A stretch of 64,000 bases of DNA, taken from the NCBI GenBank assembly GCA_963775015.1, contig CAVZHI010000011.1, positions 178,643 to 242,642 of the forward strand, given 5' to 3'. The notes under the pieces were generated by a model, which had not been told where the DNA came from, did no database searches, and worked only from the letters and a program-made list of their open reading frames with translations. Position 1 is the first letter of the stretch. Each line of letters starts with the position of its first letter. This DNA comes from JAEMQF01 sp963775015 (GTDB lineage: Bacteria > Pseudomonadota > Gammaproteobacteria > Burkholderiales > Burkholderiaceae_C). Shown here piece after piece: positions 45,149 through 54,150 of the stretch. The translations under genes were made by a program, and so were the position numbers.

Positions 45149-47119
45149 GTGGTGAGCACGCACACCCCTACGGACTGGCGTCCCGAAATTGACGGGCTGC
45201 GCGCCGTTGCGGTGCTGACCGTCGTGGCTTTCCATGCTTTTCCGGCGCTCATGCCCGGAGGCTTCATCGGTGTCGACGTCTTCTTCGTCATTTCCGGCTA
45301 CCTGATCACCGGCATCCTGTTGCGAGAGCTGGCCGAAGCCAAGTTCTCCATCGTCAAGTTCTACGAGCGTCGCGCGCGCCGCCTCTTCCCAGCCCTGGCA
45401 CTGGTGCTGGTGGCAACGATGCTGGCGGTTTGGCTCGTGGGCGATCCGGCCGCCGTTCAATCGACGGCCAAGCACGGCGTTGCCGGTGCGTTCTCGGTTG
45501 CGAATCTGGTGTACTGGCGCGAAGCCGGCTACTTCGACACAGCGTCCCATCTCAAACCCTTCCTGAACCTTTGGTCGTTGGGTGTGGAGGAACAGTTTTA
45601 TCTCGCCTGGCCGCTGGTGCTGATGCTGCTGTTCCGACGGCGGCGATGGCTGGTCTGGGTGCTGGCGCTGACTTGCCTGGCCTCTCTCGCAGCGGCTCAG
45701 ATGCTCAGTCACAGCGCTCGCGATGCGGCGTTCTATCTGCCGATTTTCCGTGTCTGGGAACTCGGCAGCGGTGCAATTCTTGCCTGTCTGGTCAGTCAGG
45801 GCTGGACAGGCGAGCGCTGGCTGTCGTGTGCAGGTAGCCGGTCCTTGGGGTTGGCTGGCATCGTCATGATTCTGTCCAGCGCCATGTTGCTCGACGCCTC
45901 GATGCCCTTCCCTGGCGTTTGGGCCATCCCGCCGGTGCTGGGTGCGTGCGCAGTGCTGTGGGCCGGCACTGGCGACCGACAGACCTCCGGCTTGGCGAGC
46001 AGCCTGCTGACCAATTCGGTGGCGGTCTACATCGGCGCGATCAGCTATTCGTTGTACCTGTGGCATTGGCCCTTGTTGGTCGTCCCGGCTACGGCGGGTA
46101 TCGATCTGCCAGCTTGGGCCCGCGCAACGCTCGTCCTGTTGGCGTTGCTGCTGGCCTGCGCTACGTTGCGCTGGGTCGAGCAGCCTCTGCGCTATTCGCG
46201 GACTCCGCGTCGCGCAGCGCTGCAAGCCTTGCTGCTGTTGTTGGTCGCGGTGCTGGTTTGTGTGGCGGTGTTCGTCGTCGATCGTCGCGCCAGTCGCGCG
46301 CTCCGATGGCCCGCCGCGAGTGAGGGGCGGCAGACCTGCCCGGCGGATCTGCGCGCCGTCGAACCTGCGTTGGCGTACTGTCGCGTGGCTCGCCAGGGGC
46401 CAGCGGATGCGGTCGTCTGGGGCGACAGCCACGCCGACCACCTGTACCCGGGCATCGCCGCGATCGATCGTCGGCGCAACTGGATGCTGCTGGGCCACAT
46501 GTCCTGTCCTCCCACGTTCGGTATCGAAGTCGTGGCCGACGAGGCCCATTGCGCCCGGCGCTCCGACGTCGCCTTGCGCTGGATCGAATCGCAGACCACC
46601 CTCCGAACGGTGGTGATTGGTTTCTATGGTCACTACGCAGATGCCACGGACGTAGCCCACGATCACGTTCACGGACCGGCCGGTCCGTCAAAGACATCCA
46701 TCGACGGGAGTCGCGATCAGAATTCAAAGCGGGAAGCCTTCGCACGCGGCTTGGCAGCGTCTGTCAAACGGCTGCTCACGGCCGGCAAACGCGTCGTGCT
46801 CGTGCTGGACATTCCGGAATTGCCCTTCGCGCCGACGATTTGCTATTCGAGGCCGAGGTGGGCGCTGGCCGTGCAGCAATGCAGCGTACCGGCCGCAGAG
46901 GTGGCACGACGACAGCAGGCCATGCGCGACGCGGTAGCGGCGATCAGCCGAGAGTTCCCTGCGGTAGTGGTTGTCGATCCACTGACCGTCCTGTGTGACG
47001 CGACGACATGCCGCGTGGGTACAGACACCGCGCGCCTGTATCGCGATTCGCACCATTTGTCGATGCTCGGCAGCGAAGCGGTTGCCAGGGAGATTCTGGC
47101 CGCCGAAGCCGTGCGCTAG
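45149..47119 (+). CDS. OafA-type acyltransferase with SGNH domain
   Basis: 656 residues. An N-terminal acyltransferase-3 membrane domain (WRPEIDGLRAVAVL, GFIGVDVFFVISGYLITG, LWSLGVEEQFYL), about ten helices, then a periplasmic SGNH esterase-like domain with VVWGDSHADH (block I) and a late DSHHLSMLG (block V). It probably O-acetylates the O-antigen or another polysaccharide. GTG starts at 45149 and 45152 are both possible; neither has a clear ribosome site. It converges on the FdtA-like gene with stops overlapping in CTAG. Confidence 0.88.
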   Translation: MVSTHTPTDWRPEIDGLRAVAVLTVVAFHAFPALMPGGFIGVDVFFVISGYLITGILLRELAEAKFSIVKFYERRARRLFPALALVLVATMLAVWLVGDPAAVQSTAKHGVAGAFSVANLVYWREAGYFDTASHLKPFLNLWSLGVEEQFYLAWPLVLMLLFRRRRWLVWVLALTCLASLAAAQMLSHSARDAAFYLPIFRVWELGSGAILACLVSQGWTGERWLSCAGSRSLGLAGIVMILSSAMLLDASMPFPGVWAIPPVLGACAVLWAGTGDRQTSGLASSLLTNSVAVYIGAISYSLYLWHWPLLVVPATAGIDLPAWARATLVLLALLLACATLRWVEQPLRYSRTPRRAALQALLLLLVAVLVCVAVFVVDRRASRALRWPAASEGRQTCPADLRAVEPALAYCRVARQGPADAVVWGDSHADHLYPGIAAIDRRRNWMLLGHMSCPPTFGIEVVADEAHCARRSDVALRWIESQTTLRTVVIGFYGHYADATDVAHDHVHGPAGPSKTSIDGSRDQNSKREAFARGLAASVKRLLTAGKRVVLVLDIPELPFAPTICYSRPRWALAVQQCSVPAAEVARRQQAMRDAVAAISREFPAVVVVDPLTVLCDATTCRVGTDTARLYRDSHHLSMLGSEAVAREILAAEAVR

Positions 47120-47547
47120 GGCGGGTTGGGCCGGGAAGCGCCTGTCCTGGCCGCTTGCACGAACTCGTCGTGATCTCGGTAGTAATCGGCTTCGCTGTAG
47201 CGCTCGGAGGCCAGCACCATGCAGACAGCACCCGATGAGAAGTTGTCGATTTCCCGCCAGATCATCGTGGGAATGTAGAGCCCGAAGTAACTTCGGTTCA
47301 TGTGGAAGGTCTTCTTGGATGCGCCGTCGTCGAGATGGATGTCGAAGGATCCCGACATGGCGATGACCAACTGGTGCAAATCCCGATGCGCATGACCGCC
47401 TCGCTCGGCTCCGCCGGGCACGTCGTAGAGGTAGTAAACGCGCTTGATGCCGAACGGGATGTGGACATCCGCTTCGACGAAGGTCAGGTTGCCACGCGGG
47501 TCATTGATGCGCGGCAGATCGATGATGCGGCAGTTGTCAATGCTCAT
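47116..47547 (-). CDS. FdtA/WxcM-like dTDP-4-keto-6-deoxyglucose 3,4-ketoisomerase
   Basis: 143 residues, a cupin. INDPRGNLTFVEADVHIPFGIKRVYYLYDV, RGGHAHRDLHQLVIAMSGSFDIHL and GLYIPTMIWREIDNF are typical of FdtA/QdtA/TylM3-like isomerases that move the keto group to C3 of dTDP-4-keto-6-deoxyglucose. FdtB-like and acetyltransferase genes are nearby. Whether the product has the fucose or quinovose configuration cannot be read. The start at 47547 is fixed by the conserved N-terminus. Confidence 0.85.
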   Translation of the reverse strand: MSIDNCRIIDLPRINDPRGNLTFVEADVHIPFGIKRVYYLYDVPGGAERGGHAHRDLHQLVIAMSGSFDIHLDDGASKKTFHMNRSYFGLYIPTMIWREIDNFSSGAVCMVLASERYSEADYYRDHDEFVQAARTGASRPNPP

Positions 47548-47590
47548 GGAAGTGATGCCCAAGGTCTGCTTGTGGCGACTGCGCGTCCGA

Positions 47591-48271
47591 TCAGTAGACC
47601 GGACGGCCGGACGCGTCACTGTGACGCTCGAACTCTTCCACCAACGCCAGGAGCCGCGGCGTGATCGGGCGGACATGCTCAAGCAGATACGCGGCAATCT
47701 CGTCGGCCAGGTCCTCGAATCCGAACTTCTGCAGGGCATACTCGTTGACGCTGACCGGTTTGTCCGGGATGTAGCGAGCGAAGGGACGCACGTTTTTCGT
47801 GACCGCCGCGCCCATCGCGATGATTGAATAATGACCGACAACGCCGTATTGGTGAACCGTGCAACCGAGCGCCAGATTGGCACCATTCAGAATTCGGGAG
47901 ATGCCGGCAAGGGCCACCATGGATGTGATCACGACATCATCGTGAATGATGGCGTCGTGATTGATGTTGACGCTCTGCATGAGAAAGACATTGTTGCCGA
48001 TGCTCGTGATGTCTCGATAGCAGGGCTTCTGGATGCCCGTGTACTCCCTGATGATGTTGTCGTGACCGATGCTGATGCGGGCATTGGCGCAGTCGTAGTG
48101 CGGGTTGCGCGTGTCCTGTCCGGGCATGCCGATCGTCACGTGCGGGCCGATCCAGTTGCCATCGCCGATGGACACCGGGCCTCGGATGACGGTGTAAGGG
48201 CCGATCTCGTTGTTGTCGCCAAGTTCAACCGCGCCTTCAATGATCGCGGTGGGATGGATCTTGTTGCTCAT
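47591..48271 (-). CDS. left-handed beta-helix acyltransferase (FdtC/LpxA-like)
   Basis: 226 residues made of hexapeptide repeats ([LIV]GxxxxI: IIEGAVELGDNNEIGPYTVI, GVVGHYSIIAMGAAV), then a helical tail. LpxA-like fold with His in SVNINHDA and TVHQYGV as possible catalytic residues. In this cluster it would acylate the 3-amino group made by the FdtB-like enzyme. It lies 43 bases upstream of the FdtA-like gene on the same strand. Confidence 0.82.
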   Translation of the reverse strand: MSNKIHPTAIIEGAVELGDNNEIGPYTVIRGPVSIGDGNWIGPHVTIGMPGQDTRNPHYDCANARISIGHDNIIREYTGIQKPCYRDITSIGNNVFLMQSVNINHDAIIHDDVVITSMVALAGISRILNGANLALGCTVHQYGVVGHYSIIAMGAAVTKNVRPFARYIPDKPVSVNEYALQKFGFEDLADEIAAYLLEHVRPITPRLLALVEEFERHSDASGRPVY

Positions 48272-48336
48272 TCATGAATTGTGACGGAGACATCTTGATT
48301 CCGCCCAGGAACGGCCCCTGCTGACGAGCCGACGGG

Positions 48337-49419
48337 ATGTCCATGAAGCTCGCCGCTTACACGCAGGGTCGCGACAACAACCTCCACCTCATGCGGATCC
48401 TGGCCGCCTATGCCGTTCTGGTGAGCCACAGCTTCGTGCTGGCCACCGGCGACGGGGCGAATGAACCCTTCGTCAGGAGCCTCGGCTTGACGCTGGGATC
48501 GATCGCGGTGGATGTTTTCTTTCTGGCCAGTGGCCTGCTGGTCACCGCCAGCCTGTTGGCCAAGCAAGACGTGCGGGCGTTTGCCCGGGCGCGTGTCCTG
48601 CGGATCTTTCCGGCGTTGCTGGTGATGCTGGCGATCACGGTCTTCGTCATGGGGCCGGCGCTCAGCCAGACACCTCTGCGCTCCTACCTGACTGATTCGG
48701 CAACCTATCGGCATCTGCTCAAGAGCGCGACGCTGATCACCGGCATGGGCATCGGTCTGCCTGGGCTTTTCCAGGACAACCCCTATCCGGAAACCGTCAA
48801 CGGATCGCTTTGGACGCTCAAGTATGAGCTCCGGATGTATGCCATCTTGGCCGTCGCCTGGTTCATGATGAGCCGGTTCACCGCCCTGAGCGAACGCAAC
48901 TTCAAGTGGGCCGTTCTGTTGGCGGCGGGTGTGTCGGGCGGCCTCCACCTTTTGTCCTGCGTCGGCCATCTGCCGCACCGCCTATCCACCCAACTGTTCT
49001 TCATGTTCTTCACCGGAGCAAGTTGCTACGTTCTGCGGCATCGCATCGGCATGTCTCTCGGATGGTTCTTGACCTTGGCGATCGGCTTGCTGGCCGCCGG
49101 CATCACCCACACCTATTTCCTGCTGGCGTATGCCCTGACCTTGCCCTACCTCCTGTTCTTTCTGGCGTATGTGCCATCAATCGGTTTCATCAGGGCCTAC
49201 AACGCCGTTGGCGACTACTCCTACGGCATCTACATCTATGCGTTTCCGGTGCAGCAAGCGTTGCTCGCCTGCCTTCCGGGCATGGGTATCTTGAGTCTGG
49301 TGCTGACATCCACCGCAATCGTGTTGCCATTGGCCATGATGTCATGGCATCTGATCGAGAAAAGAGCCATCGCCTGGAAAGGTCCAAGGTCGAAGATGAC
49401 TACGACTTCTTCCGCTTGA
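48337..49419 (+). CDS. acyltransferase-3 family membrane protein
   Basis: 360 residues, about ten transmembrane helices. NNLHLMRILAAYAVLVSHSF and LGSIAVDVFFLASGLLVTASL match the acyltransferase-3 N-terminus (with catalytic His in VSHSF). It ends in a basic tail. It probably O-acetylates the surface polysaccharide and differs from the OafA-type gene in lacking an SGNH domain. It is divergent from the beta-helix acyltransferase gene and overlaps the next gene's end by 20 bases, tail to tail. Confidence 0.85.
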   Translation: MSMKLAAYTQGRDNNLHLMRILAAYAVLVSHSFVLATGDGANEPFVRSLGLTLGSIAVDVFFLASGLLVTASLLAKQDVRAFARARVLRIFPALLVMLAITVFVMGPALSQTPLRSYLTDSATYRHLLKSATLITGMGIGLPGLFQDNPYPETVNGSLWTLKYELRMYAILAVAWFMMSRFTALSERNFKWAVLLAAGVSGGLHLLSCVGHLPHRLSTQLFFMFFTGASCYVLRHRIGMSLGWFLTLAIGLLAAGITHTYFLLAYALTLPYLLFFLAYVPSIGFIRAYNAVGDYSYGIYIYAFPVQQALLACLPGMGILSLVLTSTAIVLPLAMMSWHLIEKRAIAWKGPRSKMTTTSSA

Positions 49420-50890
49420 CGAAGAAGTCGAATCCCAGTTTCAAGGTGCCGGCGTCGAACATGCCGAAATGCCGTCGGTGGGTGTTCCAGATCGTTCGCC
49501 GCAGCGCCTGATTCAAGCGCAGGCCTTTCACTGGAGGCGTCACCGACCGGGCGCTGTCCAACCAATCCTGCGCCACGGTCGGCAACTCCTGAGGCGGCAG
49601 CACGGCGGGCGGCGGCACTTCGATGAAGGTTGGGCTCAGCCCCCGTTCCATGCGTGCCCGCGTCGCTGCGGGGGCGTGGAAGGCAATGCACTGCTCACGC
49701 GCCACAGCTTGTCTGCGCAGCGTGTCCGGGTCCCGCTGGGCGATGTTGGCACATGTCTCCAAGAACTCGGCCGTTGAATTGACGCGAAGCGAATCGGCGC
49801 AGCTGTAGCCCGATCCGCCGCCATTGAGCCCAACCACATGGACACCTCGCATCAGCGCCTCGGGAAAGGCGGTACCACCGGTCCATGGGTAACTGTCGAT
49901 GTAGTAGGCGCAGCGATGCAGCAGGTCCATGTACGCCGCCCGAGGCACCGACTTCATCATCTGCACCCGCTTGCCGCCGGCGATCCGAAGTGGCCACCAC
50001 CAATAGTCCTTGCTGCGTGGGCCCAGTATCCGGACGCTGAGGCTGCGATCCTGCTTGAGCAATTGCCGCAGAACCGGCGGCAAGGACCGTCCCGCGAAAG
50101 GCCGGTACTTGTAAGCTGTACCACCGGTGAGCGCATAGTGCTCTGCAGCTGGCGATGGCGGCTTTTCCGCAGGGGCCTGGATCGGGATGCCGACGAAGGT
50201 CGCTCGATCCTCGATCTGCCGCTGCTGCCTGAGCCGCCAGCCATAACCGCTGATTTCGAAGACCTTGTCGACCGCCCCGATGCCTGCCGAGAACACATGA
50301 TCGGCGTGGTTGAGGAAGGCCACGACCCATTCGGGTCGGATGATCTTGGCCAGCCGAACGGCCAGCGCGCACAGCACATCGTCCGGGTGGATGTGAAGAA
50401 CGACGTGATCGTAGGCCAGCAGGTACTCGACGATCTGGGCAAGTTCGGCCAGCTTGTCGACGCGTGGGGCGATCAGGTGGACGCGGGACGGATCGATGTC
50501 GAGGATCGCGGCGGCCTCGTCGATGTCGATGGGTCCGGTGATGAGCGCCCGGGGTGGCGTGGACGCCTGCCTCATCAGGGACTGCATGACCTGGGTGTGC
50601 CCCCCCTTGCGCAAGACCATCGAGGCCACATGCAACTCCGGCCCTTGGCGGACCGGATGGAATGCGGGCAGGGGCGGCAATTTGGCCAGCAGGATGTGCT
50701 CCAGTTCGTCGCAGCGGTAGATGCCGCAACAATTGACCCAGAGATAGCGCGCCAGCCAGGCGCCAAGGGTCAGGGCCTGTTGAAAATCGGGCTCCTGTTC
50801 GATCTGCTTGAGCAATGCCCGCACGAAATCGTGAGCCCGGCGCTGGATTGGCGGCACCAGACCACTCATCGGGTATTCAATCGCGGACAT
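49400..50890 (-). CDS. glycosyltransferase-like protein of the surface cluster
   Basis: 496 residues. No clear family. VVAFLNHADHVFSAGIG and a later YIDSYPWTGGTAFPEALMRGVHVVGLNGGGSG resemble the nucleotide-sugar-binding C-terminal domain of GT-B enzymes. ATG 50890 starts a normal sequence (MSAIEYPMSG); a TTG at 50923 overlapping the aminotransferase stop would couple translation and is the alternative. Probable polysaccharide glycosyltransferase, substrate unknown. Confidence 0.65.
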   Translation of the reverse strand: MSAIEYPMSGLVPPIQRRAHDFVRALLKQIEQEPDFQQALTLGAWLARYLWVNCCGIYRCDELEHILLAKLPPLPAFHPVRQGPELHVASMVLRKGGHTQVMQSLMRQASTPPRALITGPIDIDEAAAILDIDPSRVHLIAPRVDKLAELAQIVEYLLAYDHVVLHIHPDDVLCALAVRLAKIIRPEWVVAFLNHADHVFSAGIGAVDKVFEISGYGWRLRQQRQIEDRATFVGIPIQAPAEKPPSPAAEHYALTGGTAYKYRPFAGRSLPPVLRQLLKQDRSLSVRILGPRSKDYWWWPLRIAGGKRVQMMKSVPRAAYMDLLHRCAYYIDSYPWTGGTAFPEALMRGVHVVGLNGGGSGYSCADSLRVNSTAEFLETCANIAQRDPDTLRRQAVAREQCIAFHAPAATRARMERGLSPTFIEVPPPAVLPPQELPTVAQDWLDSARSVTPPVKGLRLNQALRRTIWNTHRRHFGMFDAGTLKLGFDFFVKRKKS

Positions 50891-50919
50891 GCGCCGGCCA
50901 CGGCCCGACCAGGCATGGC

Positions 50920-52032
50920 TCAAACAAACCGGGCGATCGCTTGCACCACCCGCTCGATTTCGTCGTCACGCATGCCTGGAAACAGCGGAAGGCTCAGGAC
51001 CCGCGCCGCCGCCGCTTCGACGATCGGCAGGCTCATGCCGCCATGGCTGCTTTGATAGCACGCCTGCTGATGCGGTGCGATGGGGTAGTGGATGACGGTC
51101 TGGATCCGATTCGCGGTCAGGTGGGCCTGAAGTTCGTCACGCCGGTCGGACTCGATCACGTAGAGATGCCATACCGGCTGGGCCCAGGACGCCACGAAGG
51201 GTGGCTTGACCGATGTGCCTGCGAGCATCCGCGTGTACTGAGCTGCAATGGTCTGTCTTTGCGTGTTCCAGCCGTCGAGCCGGCGCAGCTTCACCCGCAG
51301 GACCGCCGCCTGCAATTCGTCCAGCCGGCTGTTCTCGCCTCTTTCAAGGTGCACGTATTTTTGCTTCGAGCCGTAGTTTCGCAGCACGCGCACGCGCTCG
51401 GCGATCTGTGCATCGCTGGTCACCACCGCGCCGCCGTCACCCAAGGCACCGAGATTTTTGCCCGGATAGAAGCTGGTGGCTGCGGCATGTCCGAGCGAAC
51501 CCGTCTTGCGGCCCTTGTACAGCGCGCCCTGGGCTTGGGCGTTGTCCTCGATGACGATCAGGTCGTGCTTGGCGGCCAACGCATTGATGCGATCCATATC
51601 GGCCGGCTGCCCGTACAAGTGCACCGGCAGGACGCACTTGGTCCGGGACGTGATCGTGGCCTCGATGGCGGAGGGATCGATGTTGTGCGTGCGCGGATCG
51701 GGCTCCACGGCCACAGGGGTGGCACCGACACGGCTCACCGCCAGCCAAGTGGCAATGAAAGTGTTGGAAGGAACGATGACTTCATCGCCCGGGCCGATGC
51801 CAAAAGCCCGCAGCAACAACTCGATCGCATCCAGGCCATTGCCGACCCCGACGCAGTGCGCTGCGCCCGAGTAGCTCGCGAAGGCCTGCTCGAAGGCTTC
51901 GACCTGTGGCCCCAGGATGAACCAGCCGGACTGCAGCACCGAATCGAAGGCCGAGGACAGTTCGTCCTTGATCTGCTCATGCTGCCGATTGAGGTCAACG
52001 AAGGGGATGGTGGACTGGTCGGTCATGCTCAT
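50920..52032 (-). CDS. DegT/DnrJ/EryC1 aminotransferase (FdtB-like)
   Basis: 370 residues. A PLP-dependent sugar aminotransferase: IPFVDLNRQHEQI, GNGLDAIELLLRAFGIGPGD, SNTFIATWLAV, VIEDNAQAQGA and SFYPGKNLGALGDGG (the PLP lysine) are family hallmarks. With the FdtA- and FdtC-like genes it would make a dTDP-3-acylamino-3,6-dideoxyhexose. ATG 52032 is chosen; starts at 52026 or TTG 52041 are possible. The two enzymes of the same path are split from it by the acyltransferase and glycosyltransferase genes. Confidence 0.9.
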   Translation of the reverse strand: MSMTDQSTIPFVDLNRQHEQIKDELSSAFDSVLQSGWFILGPQVEAFEQAFASYSGAAHCVGVGNGLDAIELLLRAFGIGPGDEVIVPSNTFIATWLAVSRVGATPVAVEPDPRTHNIDPSAIEATITSRTKCVLPVHLYGQPADMDRINALAAKHDLIVIEDNAQAQGALYKGRKTGSLGHAAATSFYPGKNLGALGDGGAVVTSDAQIAERVRVLRNYGSKQKYVHLERGENSRLDELQAAVLRVKLRRLDGWNTQRQTIAAQYTRMLAGTSVKPPFVASWAQPVWHLYVIESDRRDELQAHLTANRIQTVIHYPIAPHQQACYQSSHGGMSLPIVEAAAARVLSLPLFPGMRDDEIERVVQAIARFV

Positions 52033-52142
52033 GTTCTTCAAGAACCTGGTTCACTCGGGCAGTGCCTGGACTGCACGACGTCGGCGTCCGCCCGAGTCAG
52101 CCGATTGCGCTCCATCCTGTCCGAGGATGTTCAGCAGAACCG

Positions 52143-53126
52143 TCAAGGCGAGACGGCACGGGGCTGATCCAGCCGTTTCAGGAGCACATCGAAGTACTCG
52201 ATCGTCTGCTGCAAACCCACATCGACACTGACCATGGGAGTCCAGTCCAGCTGCGACGCCGCACGCGAAATGTCGGGCTGCCTCTGGCGCGGGTCGTCCT
52301 CGGGCAAGGGCTTGAAGATCAGCTTCGATTTCGACCCGGCCAGACCGATGATTCGCTCGGCGAGCTCGAGCATCGTCATTTCCGTGGGGTTGCCCAGGTT
52401 GATCGGGCCGGTCACGTCGTTCGACGTCGCCATCAGCTTCATGAGGCCGTCGATCAGGTCCGTGACGTAGCAGAACGAACGCGTCTGCTTCCCGTCGCCG
52501 AAAATCGTGATCGGGTCGCCGCGCAGCGCCTGCACGACGAAGCTGGAGACGACGCGGCCGTCGTTCGGATGCATGCGCGGGCCATAGGTGTTGAAGATTC
52601 GCGCCACCTTGATCGCGAGTTTGTGCTGGCGCCAGTAGTCGAAGAACAGCGTCTCGGCGCAGCGTTTGCCTTCGTCGTAGCAGGAGCGTGGGCCGATCGG
52701 GTTCACGTTGCCCCAGTAGCTCTCGGTCTGCGGGTGTTCGCTCGGGTCGCCGTAGACCTCGCTCGTCGACGCTTGCAGGATTTTCGCCTTGACGCGTTTG
52801 GCCAGGCCGAGCATGTTGATCGCGCCGTGCACGCTCGTCTTCGTCGTCTGTACCGGGTCAAATTGATAGTGGATCGGCGACGCCGGGCAGGCGAGGTTGT
52901 AGATCTCGTCGACTTCGACGTAGAGCGGAAACGTCACGTCGTGGCGCGTCAGCTCGAAGTGCGAGTTGCCGAGCAGGTGTTCGACGTTGTCGCGCGTGCC
53001 GGTGAAGAAATTGTCGACGCACATCACGTCGCTCCCTTCGGCGACGAGCCGGTCGCACAGGTGCGAACCCAGGAACCCGGCGCCGCCGGTGACGAGGACT
53101 CTCTTGCGCAGGCGGTAGTTGTTCAT
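52143..53126 (-). CDS. UDP-glucuronate decarboxylase (UDP-xylose synthase)
   Basis: 327 residues, extended SDR: VLVTGGAGFLGSHLCDRL (GxxGxxG), LACPASPIHYQFDP, STSEVYGDP and SCYDEGKRCAETL (catalytic YxxxK). RIFNTYGPRM and the NLGNPTEMTMLELA C-terminal landmark are typical of Uxs. It converts UDP-glucuronate to UDP-xylose, giving a pentose donor for the glycosyltransferases. ATG 53126 precedes the NAD-binding strand. It is separated by 110 bases from the aminotransferase gene. Confidence 0.9.
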   Translation of the reverse strand: MNNYRLRKRVLVTGGAGFLGSHLCDRLVAEGSDVMCVDNFFTGTRDNVEHLLGNSHFELTRHDVTFPLYVEVDEIYNLACPASPIHYQFDPVQTTKTSVHGAINMLGLAKRVKAKILQASTSEVYGDPSEHPQTESYWGNVNPIGPRSCYDEGKRCAETLFFDYWRQHKLAIKVARIFNTYGPRMHPNDGRVVSSFVVQALRGDPITIFGDGKQTRSFCYVTDLIDGLMKLMATSNDVTGPINLGNPTEMTMLELAERIIGLAGSKSKLIFKPLPEDDPRQRQPDISRAASQLDWTPMVSVDVGLQQTIEYFDVLLKRLDQPRAVSP

Positions 53127-53190
53127 GCAGGGAACCCGTGAAGTGCGGCAACGTCGCACGCACTGTAGCCGACGCGCCGTGCGCCGCCGC

Positions 53191-54150
53191 TCAGCGCTGC
53201 GGTGCGGCCGCGGTGCGGCGCTGGGTGTGCTTGAGTTGCAGCACTTTGAGGTCGATCCGGCGCTTGTAGAGCGAATTCTTCACCTTGGCGATCCAGCGCC
53301 GAAACCGGGTGTCGCGCCGGGCGCGAATCGCGCGAAGCTGGGTTTCGTCCCACTTGAAGCGACCGCAGTACGCGGCCTGCTGTTCGAGGTTTGCCGCCGG
53401 GTCCAGGCCGGCGAAGAGGATTTCCAGGTACTCCGGCGCCTCGAAGCTGTAGTCCCAGTAGTGGTGCAGGCAATGGTCGAAGGGTCGCACGTCGAATCGT
53501 GTGGCGGCGAGCAGGGCGAGTGCGCATTGTTCGCTGAAGATGCGCGGGCGCAGGTCCAGGTACAACACATCGGCCATCGCCAGGGCGTCATCGAAATAAC
53601 TTCCGGCGGCGTGCGGCGAGACGCCGATCACGCCCGAGTTCCACATTTGCCACGGGCCCGCCTTGACGCCCCACGGCGCCAATTGCACGGCAGCATGCCG
53701 GCTCAGGTGGCGATGGTAGTGCGGGTAGAACCGCGGCGAAATCTCGCCGTCGTTCATGTGCATGTAGAAGGCGGGCTTTTGGCCTGCCACAGGCGGCGCC
53801 GCCAGCGCGTCGAACTCGGCATCGGGCAGGCGCAGCCAGCGCGTATCGCAGTCGACGAAGATGAAGGGGTCGTGGAAGCGGCTCACTGCGTCGCGGAAAA
53901 TTTCCAGTTTGACCCGGTGCACAAAATCGAGCGGGCCACGCCAACGCTGAATCTGCTGAGGTGTGATGGGCACGCTGGCCACGCACGCGTGCTGCGGCAG
54001 CAACTCTGGCTTGTCGCAGTAGACGACGATGCGGTAGTCGTCGCGCTGCTGGCGGAACAGACGATCGAGCAGGGTCAGGATCGACAGACGGGCCTGGTCG
54101 TAGAACTTCCTGCCCCCGTGCACCAGATAGACGACGTTCTTAGTGCTCAT
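53191..54150 (-). CDS. glycosyltransferase-like protein (GT-A type)
   Basis: 319 residues. NVVYLVHGGRKFYDQARLSILTLL begins a GT-A-like fold; FIFVDCDTRWLRL contains the DxD metal motif, and MWNSGVIGVSPHAAGSYFDDAL follows. A His-rich region (PHYHRHLSRH) and a basic C-terminus (VKNSLYKRRIDLKVLQLKHTQ) complete it. Family not identified. Overlaps the next gene by 11 bases on the same strand. Confidence 0.68.
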   Translation of the reverse strand: MSTKNVVYLVHGGRKFYDQARLSILTLLDRLFRQQRDDYRIVVYCDKPELLPQHACVASVPITPQQIQRWRGPLDFVHRVKLEIFRDAVSRFHDPFIFVDCDTRWLRLPDAEFDALAAPPVAGQKPAFYMHMNDGEISPRFYPHYHRHLSRHAAVQLAPWGVKAGPWQMWNSGVIGVSPHAAGSYFDDALAMADVLYLDLRPRIFSEQCALALLAATRFDVRPFDHCLHHYWDYSFEAPEYLEILFAGLDPAANLEQQAAYCGRFKWDETQLRAIRARRDTRFRRWIAKVKNSLYKRRIDLKVLQLKHTQRRTAAAPQR

